Notes: generated by a model from the sequence alone, not told the origin. A stretch of DNA of 64,000 bases from Pseudomonas sp. RIT288 (GCF_000631985.1 NZ_JFYN01000019.1:1-64000); one strand, 5' to 3'. Shown: positions 16,947 through 26,237, counted from the first letter of the stretch. Translations and numbers: made by a program.

Positions 16947-17837
16947 TCAGAACCACAGCCGCACACCAAGCACGAGCCGTGCTTCGCTGCGATTTTCGCC
17001 TTCTTCGCGGACGTAATCGGCGGTGTTGCCGTAGGTGCGGTGCCACGTCACGCCGAGGTACGGCGCAAATTCGCGGCGGATTTCGTAGCGCAGGCGCAGG
17101 CCGGCTTCAGTGTTCGACAGGCCGGAGCCGAGGCCCCGTTGCGGGTCGTTTTTGCCGTAGACGTTGAGCTCGGCGGTGGGCTGCAGGATCAGCCGATTGG
17201 TCAGCAGAATGTCGTAATCGCCCTCCAGCCGCAGTGCGCTTTGTCCGCCCTCGCCGAGAAACGCCGTGGCCTCGGCTTCGAAGTTGTACAGCGCCATGCC
17301 CTGCACACCGAACGCAGCCCAGGTTTGTGGGGCGCCGGGTTTGAAGTCCTGACGCACGCCGCTGACCACGTCCCACCACGGCGAAATCGCGTGGCCCCAA
17401 AATGCCTGGAGCTCAGCGTCCTCGGCCTTGCCGTTGCTGCGTTCGCCTTCGGAGCGCAGCCACAGGCGATCAATATCGCCGCCAATCCAGCCGGACAGAT
17501 CCCAGGCCAAAGCGCTGCCGTCATCGGCGTTTTGCCATTCGAGTTTGTCGGCGAGGAAGTAGCTGTTGATTGCGCTGTCATGCACCTGATGGCCGCCGGG
17601 GCTGACGAACACGGCGGCGCGGTCGGCGTCGGTCAGCACCGGGATCGGCGTGCGACTTTCTGTCGGCGCGGCGGGCTGCATCATGCCGTCGTCCATGCTT
17701 TGCATCGAGTGATCCATGCCGGGCATCTGGCTGTGATCCATGCCGGGCATCTGGCTGTGATCCATGCCTTGCATGTCGGCGGCGGCCATGACGGAAGTGC
17801 TGATGAGCAACAAGGAGAACGTTGCGATTCGAGTCAT
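16947..17837 (-). CDS. Outer-membrane copper resistance protein CopB
   Basis: 296 aa from the ATG at 17837, chosen for the AAGGGG ribosome site; an ATG at 17852 overlaps the copA stop as ATGA and is also possible. A signal peptide is followed by a Met/His/Asp-rich repeat (two DHSQMPGM units and variants, about residues 22-50) that should bind copper, then a beta-barrel domain (about 85-296) ending in LVLGVRLWF, a typical outer-membrane C-terminal Phe. Exact tandem copies of the Met motif are visible in the DNA near 17705-17765. Confidence 0.93.
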   Translation of the reverse strand: MTRIATFSLLLISTSVMAAADMQGMDHSQMPGMDHSQMPGMDHSMQSMDDGMMQPAAPTESRTPIPVLTDADRAAVFVSPGGHQVHDSAINSYFLADKLEWQNADDGSALAWDLSGWIGGDIDRLWLRSEGERSNGKAEDAELQAFWGHAISPWWDVVSGVRQDFKPGAPQTWAAFGVQGMALYNFEAEATAFLGEGGQSALRLEGDYDILLTNRLILQPTAELNVYGKNDPQRGLGSGLSNTEAGLRLRYEIRREFAPYLGVTWHRTYGNTADYVREEGENRSEARLVLGVRLWF

Positions 17838-17848
17838 GATCGGCCCCT

Positions 17849-19555
17849 TCATTCTTCCACCCGCACTTCGCGGAACATGCCCGTTTCCATGTGATAAAGC
17901 AGATGGCAGTGATAGGCCCAGCGGCCCAGTGCATCGGCCGTGACCCGGTAGCTGCGACGGGTACCGGGGGGCATGTCGATGGTGTGTTTGCGCACCTGGA
18001 AGTTGCCGTTTTCGTCTTCCAGATCACTCCACATGCCGTGCAGGTGGATGGGGTGGGTCATCATCGTGTCGTTGACCAGCACCAGACGAATGCGCTCGCC
18101 GTACTTGAGGCGCAGCGGCTCGGCGTCGGAGAACTTGATGCCGTTGAACGACCAGGCGAATTTCTCCATGTGCCCGGTCAGGTGCAGCTCGATCGTGCGC
18201 CCGGGATCGCGGCCGTCCGGGTCTTCGAAGGTGCTGCGCAGGTCGGCGTAGGTCAGCACGCGGCGGCCGTTGTTGCGCAGGCCGAGGCCGGGGTCGTCGA
18301 GTTTCGGCGCGGTGCTCATGGCTTGCATGTCCACCAGCGGATTGTCCTGTTCGCTGGCGGGGTGCGATTGCATCGGGCCCATCGCCGAGTGATCCATGTC
18401 TGCCATGTTGCTCATGTCCATCGAGCCGTGATCCATGCCACCCATGCCCATGTCGTCCATGGTGACCAGCGGGCGCGGATCCAGCGCAGGCACCGGTGCT
18501 ACCAGACCGGCGCGGGTGGCGAGGGTGGCGCGGGCGTAACCGCTGCGGTCCATGGTCTGGGCGAACAGGGTGTAGGCGTCGGCGGCGGGCTCGACGATCA
18601 CGTCGTAGGTTTCCGCCACGGCGATGCGCAGCTCGTCGACGCTGACCGGTTTGACGTGCAAGCCGTCCGCCGCGACCACGGTCATTTTCAGCCCCGGAAT
18701 GCGCACGTCGAAGTAAGTCATGGCCGAGCCGTTGATCAGCCGCAGGCGCAGTTTTTCGCCGGGGCGAAACAGCCCGGTCCAGTTGCTGTCGGGCGTGTGG
18801 CCGTTGATCAAGAAGGTGTAGGTGGCGCCACTGACGTCGGCGATGTCGGTGGGGTTCATCTTCATTTGCGCCCACATCGTGCGGTCGGCAACGGTGGCGC
18901 CCCAGCCTTTGTCGCTGACGTCGTCGATGAAATTGCCAACGGTGCGCTTTTGGTAGTTGTAGTAGTCGGACTGCTTTTTCAGGGTCTTCATCAGGCTGGC
19001 CGGGTCTTCGTCGGTCCAGTCGCTGAGCATCACCACGTAGTCGCGGTCGTACTGGAACGGCTCCGGCTCTTTCGCGTCGATCACCAGCGGCCCGTAGACC
19101 CCGGCCTGCTCCTGCAGGCCGGAATGGCTGTGATACCAGTAAGTGCCGTGCTGCCGCACCTTGAACTGGTAAACGTACACGCCACCCGGTTCGATGCCGT
19201 GAAAACTCAGACCCGGCACGCCGTCCATGTTGGCCGGCAGCAGGATGCCGTGCCAATGAATCGAGGTGCTGTCCTTGAGCCGATTGCGCACCCGCAGCGT
19301 CACCGTGTCACCCTCGCGCCAGCGCAACAACGGGCCGGGCAGACTGCCATTGATGGTCAGCGCAGTGCGCGGGCTGCCGGTGAGGTTGACCGGGGTTTCG
19401 CCGATGAACAGCTCGAATTCGCTGCCGCTCAGTTCGTTGATCTGCCCGGGCGGGGTCAACGCCCAGACCGGCGCGCGCCACAGACCGAGGCCGCCGAGCA
19501 GGCCGCTGGCGGCCAGGCCTTTGACGAAGGTGCGTCTTGAGGTGTTGGAAGGCAT
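17849..19555 (-). CDS. Multicopper oxidase CopA (copper resistance)
   Basis: A 568-aa periplasmic multicopper oxidase. The N terminus carries a twin-arginine signal (SRRTFVKGLAASGLLGGLGL), so it is folded before export. All four copper motifs are present: SIHWHGILLP, YWYHSHSGLQEQ, HPIHLHGMW and WAYHCHLLYHMETGM. A Met/His-rich loop near residues 360-390 (MDDMGMGGMDHGSMDMSNMA and onward) is the usual CopA copper-storage segment. It heads the copABCD operon; copA and copB overlap or abut. No copRS pair lies nearby. Confidence 0.96.
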   Translation of the reverse strand: MPSNTSRRTFVKGLAASGLLGGLGLWRAPVWALTPPGQINELSGSEFELFIGETPVNLTGSPRTALTINGSLPGPLLRWREGDTVTLRVRNRLKDSTSIHWHGILLPANMDGVPGLSFHGIEPGGVYVYQFKVRQHGTYWYHSHSGLQEQAGVYGPLVIDAKEPEPFQYDRDYVVMLSDWTDEDPASLMKTLKKQSDYYNYQKRTVGNFIDDVSDKGWGATVADRTMWAQMKMNPTDIADVSGATYTFLINGHTPDSNWTGLFRPGEKLRLRLINGSAMTYFDVRIPGLKMTVVAADGLHVKPVSVDELRIAVAETYDVIVEPAADAYTLFAQTMDRSGYARATLATRAGLVAPVPALDPRPLVTMDDMGMGGMDHGSMDMSNMADMDHSAMGPMQSHPASEQDNPLVDMQAMSTAPKLDDPGLGLRNNGRRVLTYADLRSTFEDPDGRDPGRTIELHLTGHMEKFAWSFNGIKFSDAEPLRLKYGERIRLVLVNDTMMTHPIHLHGMWSDLEDENGNFQVRKHTIDMPPGTRRSYRVTADALGRWAYHCHLLYHMETGMFREVRVEE

Positions 19556-19616
19556 GCGCTGGAAGTCCCCGTTTGATACATGACGGAGAGGCTAACCAGC
19601 GCTGGCTTTCAGTTGG

Positions 19617-19648
19617 CTGAGAGGAGGATTACAGTTTTGACAGTTTGA
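19617..19648. promoter_or_regulatory. Possible CopR-type box upstream of copA
   Basis: Read towards copA, CTGTCAAAACTGTAATC contains two CTGT(C/A)A half-sites 9 bp apart, like the direct repeats bound by CopR/CusR-type regulators, about 75 bp before copA. The match is by eye only. Confidence 0.3.
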
Positions 19649-19657
19649 CCGCTCGCG

Positions 19658-20128
19658 TTACAGGCCGAGCCCTTCCTGCACCACCTGCAACAGGTTGTTC
19701 TCGGTCAGCGCAATCGCATCCAGTTCATGACCGGTTTCCACCGTTTGCAGCCACCAATGGCTTTCATGATGCTCATCGACAGTGCGCAGCAGGTAGGTGT
19801 TGCGATCCGGCAGGGTGATCTGCACGCGGCCGGCGCCGTCTTCGGTAAACCGTGCGATGGGATCAAAGGTCAGGGTTTGTTGATTGGCTTCGATCACCAG
19901 TTGGTCGATCGCGTAATCGTGGCTTTCGCCATCGGGTGAGCTCTCGCAAACGTGGGTCGGATTGCGGCGGATTTTCAGGCCGACTTCGGTGACGGGTTGC
20001 AGCCAGACCTCGATGCGGTGGTACAGATCGTAGACCTGCGCCGGCCAGCAATCGATCTCCAGCGCGGCATCCGCATGGGTGTGCCGGGTTTGCTTGAGTT
20101 TGGCGGCGAGTTCGTCTGCTTTACTCAT
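19658..20128 (-). CDS. Conserved hypothetical cytoplasmic protein
   Basis: 156 aa from the ATG at 20128; the frame continues to 20224 without support. It starts MSKADELAAKLKQTRHTHAD and has no signal or membrane segment. The rest alternates beta-like and acidic stretches (YDLYHRIEVWLQPVTEVGLK, TYLLRTVDEHHESHWWLQTV). I do not recognise the family. It lies behind copA in the same direction but is separated from it by about 100 bp. Confidence 0.7.
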   Translation of the reverse strand: MSKADELAAKLKQTRHTHADAALEIDCWPAQVYDLYHRIEVWLQPVTEVGLKIRRNPTHVCESSPDGESHDYAIDQLVIEANQQTLTFDPIARFTEDGAGRVQITLPDRNTYLLRTVDEHHESHWWLQTVETGHELDAIALTENNLLQVVQEGLGL

Positions 20129-20304
20129 TTCGGATCCCTTGGTTTGATGTCTGCCTGTTAATCGTAGACCGTTCAACGGGGTGTGGCGTTGCCTTGCGTC
20201 ATGAAGGTAACGCCAAAACCGCAAGAAGACAGCCTGGAAGTCAGCCGTGAATTCTGGACTGCGTTCAGATGAATGACTTCTCTGGAAGGGGCTGTTTCAG
20301 GAAA

Positions 20305-20347
20305 ATGGAAAGACCGAAACATTAGTTTCGGTCTGTCTTTTTTTGAT
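20305..20347. terminator. Bidirectional terminator-like hairpin
   Basis: AGACCGAAAC pairs with GTTTCGGTCT around an ATTA loop. The plus side runs into TCTTTTTTT and the minus side into TTTCCATTTT. It lies 11 bp past the stop of the 20358-21929 minus-strand gene. Confidence 0.75.
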
Positions 20348-20357
20348 CAGGAGTTTA

Positions 20358-21929
20358 TCAAGAATTACGAGAAGCGCGTAAGTAGTCGATGTATTCGGAT
20401 CTTGAACCATTGATGATCTGCACGAACGTTTCGCTATGAAGGTTGTTGTGCGTGAATACTCTGCTGAGATAGGTTTTTATCGACATTTTGTGTTTGTAAT
20501 GATTGTAGCCATTAAGTATGTTGTCCAGTGTTATCTCATAATCGCAGGAAATAATTTTTAAAAGGACTTCATATGCTTCGATGTTCATCGAGAAAAATGA
20601 CGAACTGATGTCTTCGCCGGCTGGGCCCGTGAAGACAATGTTTTCCAGTATAAGCGGGAAGTCATTCATTGTGACCGCAAGGAACTGATAGTATTTGCTG
20701 TCAGTCAGATCCGGGTGAACCTTGCGCTGAACTATTTCCCCTATGCGAGTGCGAGCTTGAATCAGCGGGCGCGCCTTGGTTTTCTCGAACGAGTTGTCGA
20801 CCGCTTCATCATCGCGCTCGGTTGAAAACACCCGGTCGAGAACCCGTGCCGACTTTATTTCGATTACAGTTACTGAGTTGTTCTCCGGGCAGGAAATCAT
20901 CAAGTCAGGAGACATGCGTTGGGGTTTGCCGAAAGGAAATTCGGGGATGATTTTGTATTGGTCTTTCTTTTCTGAAAATGCCGTGTTGGAGAGATTGACG
21001 GCATACGTCTCGAAGGCACCTCCAAAATCATCCATGAATGGTGACTTTCCAACATAAAGATCTTTGATCTTGTAATACAGATTGTTGAATAGTAGATCTT
21101 CAACAAGCTTGCCTTCGATAGGGAGGTATCGAGTTTCGCTCAGTTTTATAAAAGGACGGTTTCGGAACAGTGTAAAGTTGTTTGGTTCGTCTATCGTGCT
21201 TTTTGCAAATGACTGGCTTTCTTCAAGGGTGCTGGAAATGAGGCCGAGCACGTCGGTGAGCGTTTTGCGATTAATCGGAACGCTTGCGCAAATGTGGTCG
21301 ATATCGAGCACCCATCGATCAAGCTGGGTGGGGTTGAGATAATCGATGTCGTCCTTCAAATGGTAGATGTTGACCATTAAATAAATAATATTCAAATAGT
21401 CGACAAGCTTTATATTGTAGTGGCTTTCAAAGTCGGAGATGTAAGGGGCGAGGGTTTTGTTTTCCAGGAAGATTTTTTTTGCTCGAATAAACTGAAATTC
21501 CCAGCTGTCCCTGGAAAATGCGGTTGTCGTAGTCAAAAAGTACTGTTGCGGGTGTTGTTGTTCGCCATCGGAGTCGTTTAGTTTGCAAAAGGTGCGGTGT
21601 AATGTCGCTAAGCTATCCTGCAATGATTGCTGCGATGGCTTCTGATTCAAATGGGAAAGATAGTGTTTCCAGCAGGTCCAGATCTGTAATCTGCCATAAG
21701 GGGTGTGTTGTTCAAGCAGTTGCTGTTGAGATTTGTTATTTGCGAGCCTGGAAATGGACCATTCCTTAAAGACTTTCGCTTGATGATGCTTGAATGAAAG
21801 AGAGGAAAGCAATGTCAGGGAGTTTTCATCTGCTTTGTTGTCGAGGATCTCTTCGATGCTTTCTTGTGTTTTGTAAAAGTCCTTGTGCATCAACAAGTAC
21901 TCGGCATTCGCCATGTTTTTAAAGTCCAT
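20358..21929 (-). CDS. Hypothetical protein with a PD-(D/E)xK nuclease-like motif
   Basis: A 523-aa protein in AT-rich DNA. No named family is recognised. Residues about 335-370 read MSPDLMISCPE, then VTVIEIKSAR, which fits the PD-x(n)-E-x-K core of PD-(D/E)xK nucleases, with an upstream Glu (GGAFETYA) at a plausible distance. The N-terminal 300 residues are helical and charged and could be a sensor or substrate-recognition part. AAGGACAGCC precedes the ATG. No methyltransferase or helicase partner is adjacent. A nuclease role is inference from the motif. Confidence 0.7.
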   Translation of the reverse strand: MDFKNMANAEYLLMHKDFYKTQESIEEILDNKADENSLTLLSSLSFKHHQAKVFKEWSISRLANNKSQQQLLEQHTPYGRLQIWTCWKHYLSHLNQKPSQQSLQDSLATLHRTFCKLNDSDGEQQHPQQYFLTTTTAFSRDSWEFQFIRAKKIFLENKTLAPYISDFESHYNIKLVDYLNIIYLMVNIYHLKDDIDYLNPTQLDRWVLDIDHICASVPINRKTLTDVLGLISSTLEESQSFAKSTIDEPNNFTLFRNRPFIKLSETRYLPIEGKLVEDLLFNNLYYKIKDLYVGKSPFMDDFGGAFETYAVNLSNTAFSEKKDQYKIIPEFPFGKPQRMSPDLMISCPENNSVTVIEIKSARVLDRVFSTERDDEAVDNSFEKTKARPLIQARTRIGEIVQRKVHPDLTDSKYYQFLAVTMNDFPLILENIVFTGPAGEDISSSFFSMNIEAYEVLLKIISCDYEITLDNILNGYNHYKHKMSIKTYLSRVFTHNNLHSETFVQIINGSRSEYIDYLRASRNS

Positions 21930-22002
21930 TGTTTTGGCTGTCCTTGTGTTTAAATGATCAGGGCGCGTGATGTGCGTATTGAGTCGTAAAGGGAATGGTT
22001 TC

Positions 22003-22299
22003 TTAAATCAGTGGGTTGTTGCTTAGATAGCGGGTTACGAAAAACACCAATACCGCGACGGCAACCATAAAGATTGGAGTACTCAGCTTTGGTGCGTCTT
22101 TTTTGCCCTGGGCATGTTCTATTGCGTGCTTGAGATATTTGTAGGCTTTAAACGCGGAGAGCATGGCTATCAACGCCGCTGCGATCTTTATAAAGATCGG
22201 CTGGTCTCTCAAGTAGATCAGATAGCCATTTGCCAATATAGTAAAAACGATGCCTGTGATTCCTGCTGCAGCAAGAATTCTTATAAAGATTTTTTTCAT
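22003..22299 (-). CDS. Small hypothetical membrane protein
   Basis: A 98-aa protein with three hydrophobic segments (near residues 7-28, 34-53 and 74-92) separated by a Lys-rich loop (KHAIEHAQGKKDAPK). AAGGAG lies before the ATG. It is transcribed towards the 20358-21929 gene, 73 bp away, and could share its transcript. Family and function unknown. Confidence 0.6.
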   Translation of the reverse strand: MKKIFIRILAAAGITGIVFTILANGYLIYLRDQPIFIKIAAALIAMLSAFKAYKYLKHAIEHAQGKKDAPKLSTPIFMVAVAVLVFFVTRYLSNNPLI

Positions 22300-22554
22300 T
22301 GTTTACAGCTCCTTGGCGATTTGGCCTCTGGCCCTATCAGATTTTTACTTCGGATCCAATTTACCCGGACTTTTTAGAGGTGTGATGGGGTGATGTCAAG
22401 GTGATATCGCCTTCTCCCCGTTGTCCGGCACTTTTCACGCCTATTCCAACCGACTGTTCTCGTCACAGGGTTGAAATTTCTTTATGAAAAAATGTTTCCG
22501 GCTGTTCAAATCAGCCCTAACTGGAACAGGTAATCAAACGCAAGGAGCGGTTAC

Positions 22555-23220
22555 ATGAAAAAGCTTTTTACAGTTGTGGCGCTGATCGCGCTGACGGCCG
22601 GTAGCATCGGCCTGAGTTCGGCGCGTCAGTCGAACGCCAGCAAAGTGCAAACGGAAGCGGTGGCGGGGCAGTTCGATTACTACCTGCTGACGTTGTCCTG
22701 GTCACCGACGTTCTGCCTCACTCACAAAGATGACGTGCAATGTTCCGGCAAGGGCTACGGCTTCGTGCTGCATGGTTTGTGGCCGCAATACGCCAATGGT
22801 GGCTGGCCGGAATCCTGCCCACCACTGACCACGCTGTCGGCGGCGGAAACCACCAGGGGCCTGACGCTGTTCCCGACCAGGAAACTGCTCGATCACGAAT
22901 GGTCCAAACACGGCACCTGCAGCGGTCTCGGCGCGATGGGTTATCTGGACGAAGCGGACAAAGCGCTTGGCGCGGTGAAAATCCCGCAGGAGCTGCAACC
23001 GTTCAGCTCCTCGTATTACTTCGAAGCCCAGGAAATCGCTGACCTGTTCCGCAAGGCCAATCCGGGGATCCCGGCCAATGGCATCGCGGTGATCTGCAGC
23101 GGCCCGGAACTCTCGGAAGTGCGGGTGTGCATGGGCAAGGATCTGCAGTTCGGCGCGTGCGGCAAGGGCGTGAAGACCCAGTGCCGGGCAGGGGATATCC
23201 GGGTGCCGCCGTCGCGTTGA
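22555..23220 (+). CDS. Ribonuclease T2 family protein (RNase I-like)
   Basis: A 221-aa exported endoribonuclease. A signal peptide (KLFTVVALIALTAGSIGLSS) leads to the T2 fold. Both catalytic segments are intact: GFVLHGLWPQY (CAS-1) and DHEWSKHGTCSG (CAS-2), giving the two His and the Glu/Lys of the family. Several cysteines suit a periplasmic disulfide-bonded enzyme. Such enzymes degrade RNA to nucleotides through 2',3'-cyclic intermediates. AAGGAG precedes the ATG. Confidence 0.95.
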   Translation: MKKLFTVVALIALTAGSIGLSSARQSNASKVQTEAVAGQFDYYLLTLSWSPTFCLTHKDDVQCSGKGYGFVLHGLWPQYANGGWPESCPPLTTLSAAETTRGLTLFPTRKLLDHEWSKHGTCSGLGAMGYLDEADKALGAVKIPQELQPFSSSYYFEAQEIADLFRKANPGIPANGIAVICSGPELSEVRVCMGKDLQFGACGKGVKTQCRAGDIRVPPSR

Positions 23221-23255
23221 TGTGATTCAAAACAGCCAAGACAAACACTGAATCC

Positions 23256-23355
23256 GTGGCGAGGGAGCTTGCTCCCGCTGGACTGCGCAGCAGGCCCCTG
23301 CTTTTAGGGTAAGACGGGGCGCTTCGCCCCCAGCGGGAGCAAGCTCCCTCGCCAC
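23256..23355. repeat. REP inverted pair (GTGGCGAGG family)
   Basis: GTGGCGAGGGAGCTTGCTCC and its inverted copy ending CTCCCTCGCCAC flank about 50 bp that contain a second small inverted repeat (GGGGCG/CGCCCC). Same family as 14712-14802. Confidence 0.88.
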
Positions 23356-23596
23356 AGGGTTTTGGTGAACTCGAGTATTCGGGCCAAGACTCGCTTGCCT
23401 GATCAATGGGCACGATCACCCGCAAAACGACAACTGAAAATAAATCGCCGCGCAGCGTTCATCCAAATCTCTTGCGCGCCGATACAACTGGGCGGGAGTG
23501 TGATGGCGCTGCGGGTTTGCTGTGCGCACCCCGGTGGGCTACGCTCACAAAAAGTAAGGGTTTCGGGCTGCGGCCCCTGTCGTACCTGCCCAGGAC

Positions 23597-25171
23597 ATGT
23601 TTTTGCCAATCCCCATTCACGACCCGCATCAGACCCCCGGCACGCTTAAACGCCTGCCGCTGCGCAAGGCGGCAGCGCTGTTCATCGTTGCGGTGTGCCT
23701 GTGTCTGTCCGGCTTGCTCTATCTGCAACTGGAGCAGACACGACGCCAGGATCTGGCAAATGCGCAGATCGCTTCCACCAACCTGACCCGGGCCATGGCG
23801 CAGCAGGCCGAAGACACGTTTCTGGCCGCCGACCTGGTGCTCACCAGTCTCGCTGATTGGGTCGAGGACGACGGATACGGCGCCGCACAGCGACCACGTC
23901 TGCAAAAAACTTTTGCACGTCGGGTGCAGCAACTGGAGCAGTTGCACGGCATGTTCCTGTTCGACCGCGAGGGCCAGTGGGTGATCACCTCGTTCCCGGA
24001 CCTGCCCCGTGGCAAGGGTGTCGCTGACCGCGAGTACTTCAAGTTTCACCAGCAGAATGTTTCCACCGTGGCGCACATCGGTCCGGCGATTCGCAGCCGC
24101 GAGAATGGCGAGTGGGTCATCCCGATCTCGAAACGGATCAACGATCGCGCCGGCAATTTTCAGGGCGTGCTGATGGCCGGGATCAAGATGGCGTACTTCG
24201 ACCGGTTCTTCAAAAGCTTCAGCCTTGATGACAGCGGCATCATGTTTCTCGGACTCAAGGACGGCACATTGCTCGCGCGGCGGCCGTTCGACGAAGGCCT
24301 GATCGGTTCGTCGCTGGCGCAAGGCAGGATTTACCAGAAGCTGCTGCCCGAAGCCCCGGCCGGCACTGCAATGATCAAGTCGGTGGTCGACGGCGTGGTG
24401 CGCTTGTACGGCTACCGCCAGTTGGCGGCTTACCCGCTGGTGGTAGCGTCCGCCTCTTCGCGCGACACGATTCTCAAGGGGTGGTATGAGCGAGCCTTTC
24501 AGTCCAGCGTGATTGTGGCGCTGGTGATTCTTGGCGTCGGACTGTTCGGCTGGGTGTTCATTCATCAGGTGCGCGACGGCGAGCGAATCGAGAAAAACCT
24601 GCGCAAGGCACAGCGCACACTGGAGCAGATCGCTACCCACGACAGCCTGACGGGGCTGGCGAATCGTCGGCTGTTCGAGCAATCGCTGGAGATCGAATTT
24701 GCTCGCGGTGCACGGCAGTCGAGTCCGGTCGGGCTGATCATGCTCGATATCGATTTCTTCAAGCGCTACAACGATGCCTACGGCCATGTGGCAGGCGATC
24801 ATTGTCTGACGCAGGTGGCGCAGGTGCTGAAGAATTGTTGCCAGCGCAAGGCTGACCTGGCGGTGCGTTATGGTGGCGAGGAGTTTGCGGTGCTGCTGCC
24901 GGACACCGACATCAACGGTACGCTGGCGATTGCCGGGCAGATCCGCCGCAGTGTGATGGAAAAGTACATAACTCACAGCGGATCGCCGACCGGGTATCTG
25001 ACGGTGAGTTTGGGCTGTTACTCGTTTGTTCCCAGCGGCAATGACAGCCTGGAGGCGTTTATCCAGTGTGCCGATGCGGCGCTGTATCAGGCGAAAAATG
25101 CCGGGCGCAATCGTGCGGCGGTGTTGTCGCTGGAGGCCGGGGTTGCCGAGTTGATGCGTTCGGATCGCTGA
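23597..25171 (+). CDS. Membrane diguanylate cyclase with dCache-type sensor
   Basis: 524 aa. TM1 lies near residues 25-45, a periplasmic region of about 250 residues follows (DREGQWVITSFPD, VADREYFKFHQQ, ISKRI, typical of dCache_1), TM2 is near 300-320 and the GGDEF domain spans about 350-515. The active-site motif is RYGGEEFAVLLP, so it should make c-di-GMP. RKAD sits five residues before GGEEF and matches the RxxD inhibitory site, so product feedback is likely. DSLTGLANRRLFE and the closing ALYQAKNAGRNR are also standard. The ligand is unknown. Confidence 0.94.
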   Translation: MFLPIPIHDPHQTPGTLKRLPLRKAAALFIVAVCLCLSGLLYLQLEQTRRQDLANAQIASTNLTRAMAQQAEDTFLAADLVLTSLADWVEDDGYGAAQRPRLQKTFARRVQQLEQLHGMFLFDREGQWVITSFPDLPRGKGVADREYFKFHQQNVSTVAHIGPAIRSRENGEWVIPISKRINDRAGNFQGVLMAGIKMAYFDRFFKSFSLDDSGIMFLGLKDGTLLARRPFDEGLIGSSLAQGRIYQKLLPEAPAGTAMIKSVVDGVVRLYGYRQLAAYPLVVASASSRDTILKGWYERAFQSSVIVALVILGVGLFGWVFIHQVRDGERIEKNLRKAQRTLEQIATHDSLTGLANRRLFEQSLEIEFARGARQSSPVGLIMLDIDFFKRYNDAYGHVAGDHCLTQVAQVLKNCCQRKADLAVRYGGEEFAVLLPDTDINGTLAIAGQIRRSVMEKYITHSGSPTGYLTVSLGCYSFVPSGNDSLEAFIQCADAALYQAKNAGRNRAAVLSLEAGVAELMRSDR

Positions 25172-25262
25172 AGACCCGCGTTTGATCTGTGGCGAGGAAT
25201 CAGATTCCAGCGCCACAGATTCATGCCTTCATGCCGGATCACCAGCGGTCACGCTTGTTCGT

Positions 25263-25562
25263 TCAGCTGCCTGTCCCACCGCCGGCACCGCCAGTTCCGC
25301 CACCGGCCGAACCGGTGCCGCCCCCCGCCCCCGATCCAGAACCCATGGTGCCACTGTTAGTGCCGGTACCCTTGCCGGCGCCATCGGTACTGTCACCGTT
25401 TTTTGGTGCGCCGGGGTTGGTGTTGGGTGGCATGTTGGTGCCGCTTGTAGCACCGGATTTGGTGCCTGAGGCATCTGCCCCGTCATTGGCGGCAAAAGCG
25501 CCGACCGAGGCGGTGGCCAGCAGCCCGGCGAGCAACAGGGAAGTCAGTTTGCGCGATGTCAT
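25263..25562 (-). CDS. Small exported Gly/Thr/Ser-rich low-complexity protein
   Basis: A 99-aa protein: a signal peptide (KLTSLLLAGLLATASVGAFA) then a mature part made almost wholly of Gly, Thr, Ser, Asn, Pro and Ala, ending in GGGTG repeats. GGAGA precedes the ATG. It has no hydrophobic core, so it should be disordered outside the cytoplasm. Function unknown; similar small proteins are common in Pseudomonas in my experience. Confidence 0.65.
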   Translation of the reverse strand: MTSRKLTSLLLAGLLATASVGAFAANDGADASGTKSGATSGTNMPPNTNPGAPKNGDSTDGAGKGTGTNSGTMGSGSGAGGGTGSAGGGTGGAGGGTGS

Positions 25563-25652
25563 GGTTACGTCTCCAGAAAGGCTCGGTTACCTGACTTTGG
25601 TCTGAAGGCAGCAATCGTTGGTGCCGATTGGCTGACGAGCGGTTGTCGAGCC

Positions 25653-26237
25653 TCAGCCTCGATCCTCAGCCAGTTTCTGCTCCAGCGCCTGACGCACCTG
25701 CGGCCACTCGTCATCGATGATGCTGAAACGCACCGAGTTACGCTTGCGGCCGTCCGGCATGATCCGCTCGTGGCGCACAATGCCTTCCTGTTGCGCACCG
25801 AGGCGCAGAATCGCGTTGCGCGACTTCTGGTTGTTCTCATCGGTGGTGAACTGCACTCGCACGCAGTCGAGCACCTCAAAGGCGTGGCGCAACATCAGGT
25901 ATTTGGCTTCGGTGTTGACGAAGGATTTCTGCCAGCGTGCCGAGATCCAGCTGCTACCGATTTCCAGTTTGCGATTCATCGGATCGATCTTCCAGAACCG
26001 GGTCGAGCCGATCACTTCGCCGCTATCCTTCAGCACGATGACAAATGGCATGACGCTGCCGGCATCACGACCGTCGAGCGCTTTTTTCAGATAGCTGTCG
26101 ATGGTGCTCGCCGAAGGCACCACGGTAACGGTGAGGTTCCACAGTTCGCCGTCGGCGGCAGCCTGGAGCAGGGCGTCGGCGTCGGTGTACTGAAGCGGGC
26201 GCAGGAGGATGCGCGGGCCTTGCAGCGTGGTGAGCAT
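25653..26237 (-). CDS. GNAT acetyltransferase, RimJ/RimL type
   Basis: A 194-aa N-acetyltransferase of the Acetyltransf_3 group. It begins RILLRPLQYTDADALLQAA; the central strands read VIVLKDSGEVIGSTRFWKID and LEIGSSWISARWQKSFVNTE (acetyl-CoA region), followed by LDCVRVQFTTDENNQKSRNA and LRLGAQQEGIVRHERI, the usual RimJ/RimL ending. The substrate cannot be read. It is divergent from exonuclease III. Confidence 0.88.
   Translation of the reverse strand: MLTTLQGPRILLRPLQYTDADALLQAAADGELWNLTVTVVPSASTIDSYLKKALDGRDAGSVMPFVIVLKDSGEVIGSTRFWKIDPMNRKLEIGSSWISARWQKSFVNTEAKYLMLRHAFEVLDCVRVQFTTDENNQKSRNAILRLGAQQEGIVRHERIMPDGRKRNSVRFSIIDDEWPQVRQALEQKLAEDRG

Noticed and set aside
17891..19540. 549-codon plus-strand frame opposite copA
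   Set aside because: Antisense shadow: copA on the other strand has all multicopper oxidase motifs; this frame has no recognisable domain.
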